In this document: positions 5,057-5,336 of the stretch, piece by piece | Layout: each line of letters starts with the position of its first letter | Position numbering within the stretch: position 1 is the first letter of the stretch | From: Rhodospirillaceae bacterium | Lineage (GTDB): Bacteria; Pseudomonadota; Alphaproteobacteria; Micavibrionales; UBA2020 | Direction: 5' to 3' | DNA: 5,336 nucleotides | Assembly: GCA_003524565.1 (NCBI GenBank) | Contig: DQGU01000087.1 | Coordinates: 1 to 5,336 of the forward strand | Translations under genes and position numbers: made by a program | Notes under the pieces: model-generated | Told to the model about the DNA's origin: nothing | The model's database searches: none | Seen by the model: only the letters and a program-made list of their open reading frames with translations

Positions 5057-5336
5057 CTTTGGCAGGCAGGGTTTCTACCGCCGACAAAATCTGTTCGATT
5101 TTAAAAGTCTTGTAATCGACCAGCACATGACTGACGACGCCGTTGTCGTGCAGTACCAAATCCATTTCATAGGTCGGCGACATTTCTTCGGCATCCATGG
5201 TCGGGAATACCGCCATGCGCACCAGCCACGCATCACCTGAAAGCAGCGCTTTGTCTATCTTGCGCCCGTCCTTCGGCTCTTTCGCGACGCGCGACAAAAC
5301 TTCTTCGGGCGTCAGCTTGCGCGTGACAATCGCATT
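5046..5336 (-). CDS. DUF1849 / EipB-like envelope protein (C-terminal part)
   Basis: The last 96 residues of a frame entering from the right edge and ending at TAG 5048-5046. There is no ATG in the visible N-terminal part (a TTG at 5297 is just a codon of the continuing frame). Recognisable features are a strand-rich pattern: DAWLVRMAVFPT, then SPTYEMDLVLHDNGVVSHVLVDYKTFKIEQIL and a terminal LPAKACR with Cys95. The end pattern (aliphatic strand, D/E-N-G-V, L-x-x-D-Y-x-x-F, LP and a near-terminal Cys) resembles, from memory, DUF1849 proteins such as Brucella EipB, a periplasmic cell-envelope integrity factor with a disulfide using its last Cys. The signal peptide and first Cys would lie outside. 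No database search was possible; it could be another beta-rich periplasmic protein. No clear terminator follows it before the divK promoter region. Confidence 0.55.
   Translation of the reverse strand, partial: NAIVTRKLTPEEVLSRVAKEPKDGRKIDKALLSGDAWLVRMAVFPTMDAEEMSPTYEMDLVLHDNGVVSHVLVDYKTFKIEQILSAVETLPAKACR

Overview
The window looks like a chromosomal segment of an alphaproteobacterium. The evidence is a DivK-PleD response-regulator pair with close resemblance to the Caulobacter proteins, a perfect CtrA-type site (TTAA-N7-TTAA) upstream of divK, an RpoE/ChrR-like sigma/anti-sigma pair, an IalB-family periplasmic protein and a DUF1849/EipB-like protein fragment. Base composition is moderately GC-rich and coding is dense. 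I cannot name the genus from sequence alone. I see no mobile element, tRNA, rRNA or CRISPR array.

Layout, left to right. (1) 1-337 (+): the 3' end of a glycine-zipper surface-antigen-like protein. (2) 373-403: a strong hairpin terminator that works in both directions between this gene and the convergent 424-969 (-) gene, an exported IalB-family protein. (3) 970-1076: a short divergent intergenic region. (4) 1077-1778 (+) and 1775-2446 (+): an ECF sigma factor and a ChrR-like cupin anti-sigma factor, overlapping by four bases (GTGA). The sigma gene carries a run of 15 C near its 5' end, downstream of every usable start codon. The anti-sigma lacks the cysteines of the usual zinc motif. (5) 2447-2637: a spacer with a good sigma70-type promoter, then rpmG (L33, 2638-2805, +). 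(6) 2828-2861: a second bidirectional terminator between rpmG and convergent pleD. (7) 2910-4391 (-) pleD and 4515-4883 (-) divK, read in the order divK then pleD. (8) 4884-5045: the divK upstream region with a CtrA box placed over the -35 of a TATAAC promoter. (9) 5046-5336 (-): the C-terminal end of a DUF1849/EipB-like envelope protein.

Two functional modules stand out. The DivK/PleD/CtrA-box set is a cell-cycle and c-di-GMP module: CtrA would activate divK, DivK controls the kinases acting on PleD and CtrA in the Caulobacter model, and PleD makes c-di-GMP. The sigma/anti-sigma pair is a stress-response switch (singlet oxygen or other oxidative stress in characterised relatives). The poly-C tract could add reversible on/off switching of the sigma factor by slippage, and this is the most unusual thing in the window. 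The envelope genes at both ends and the IalB protein are separate transcription units with no shown link to either module.
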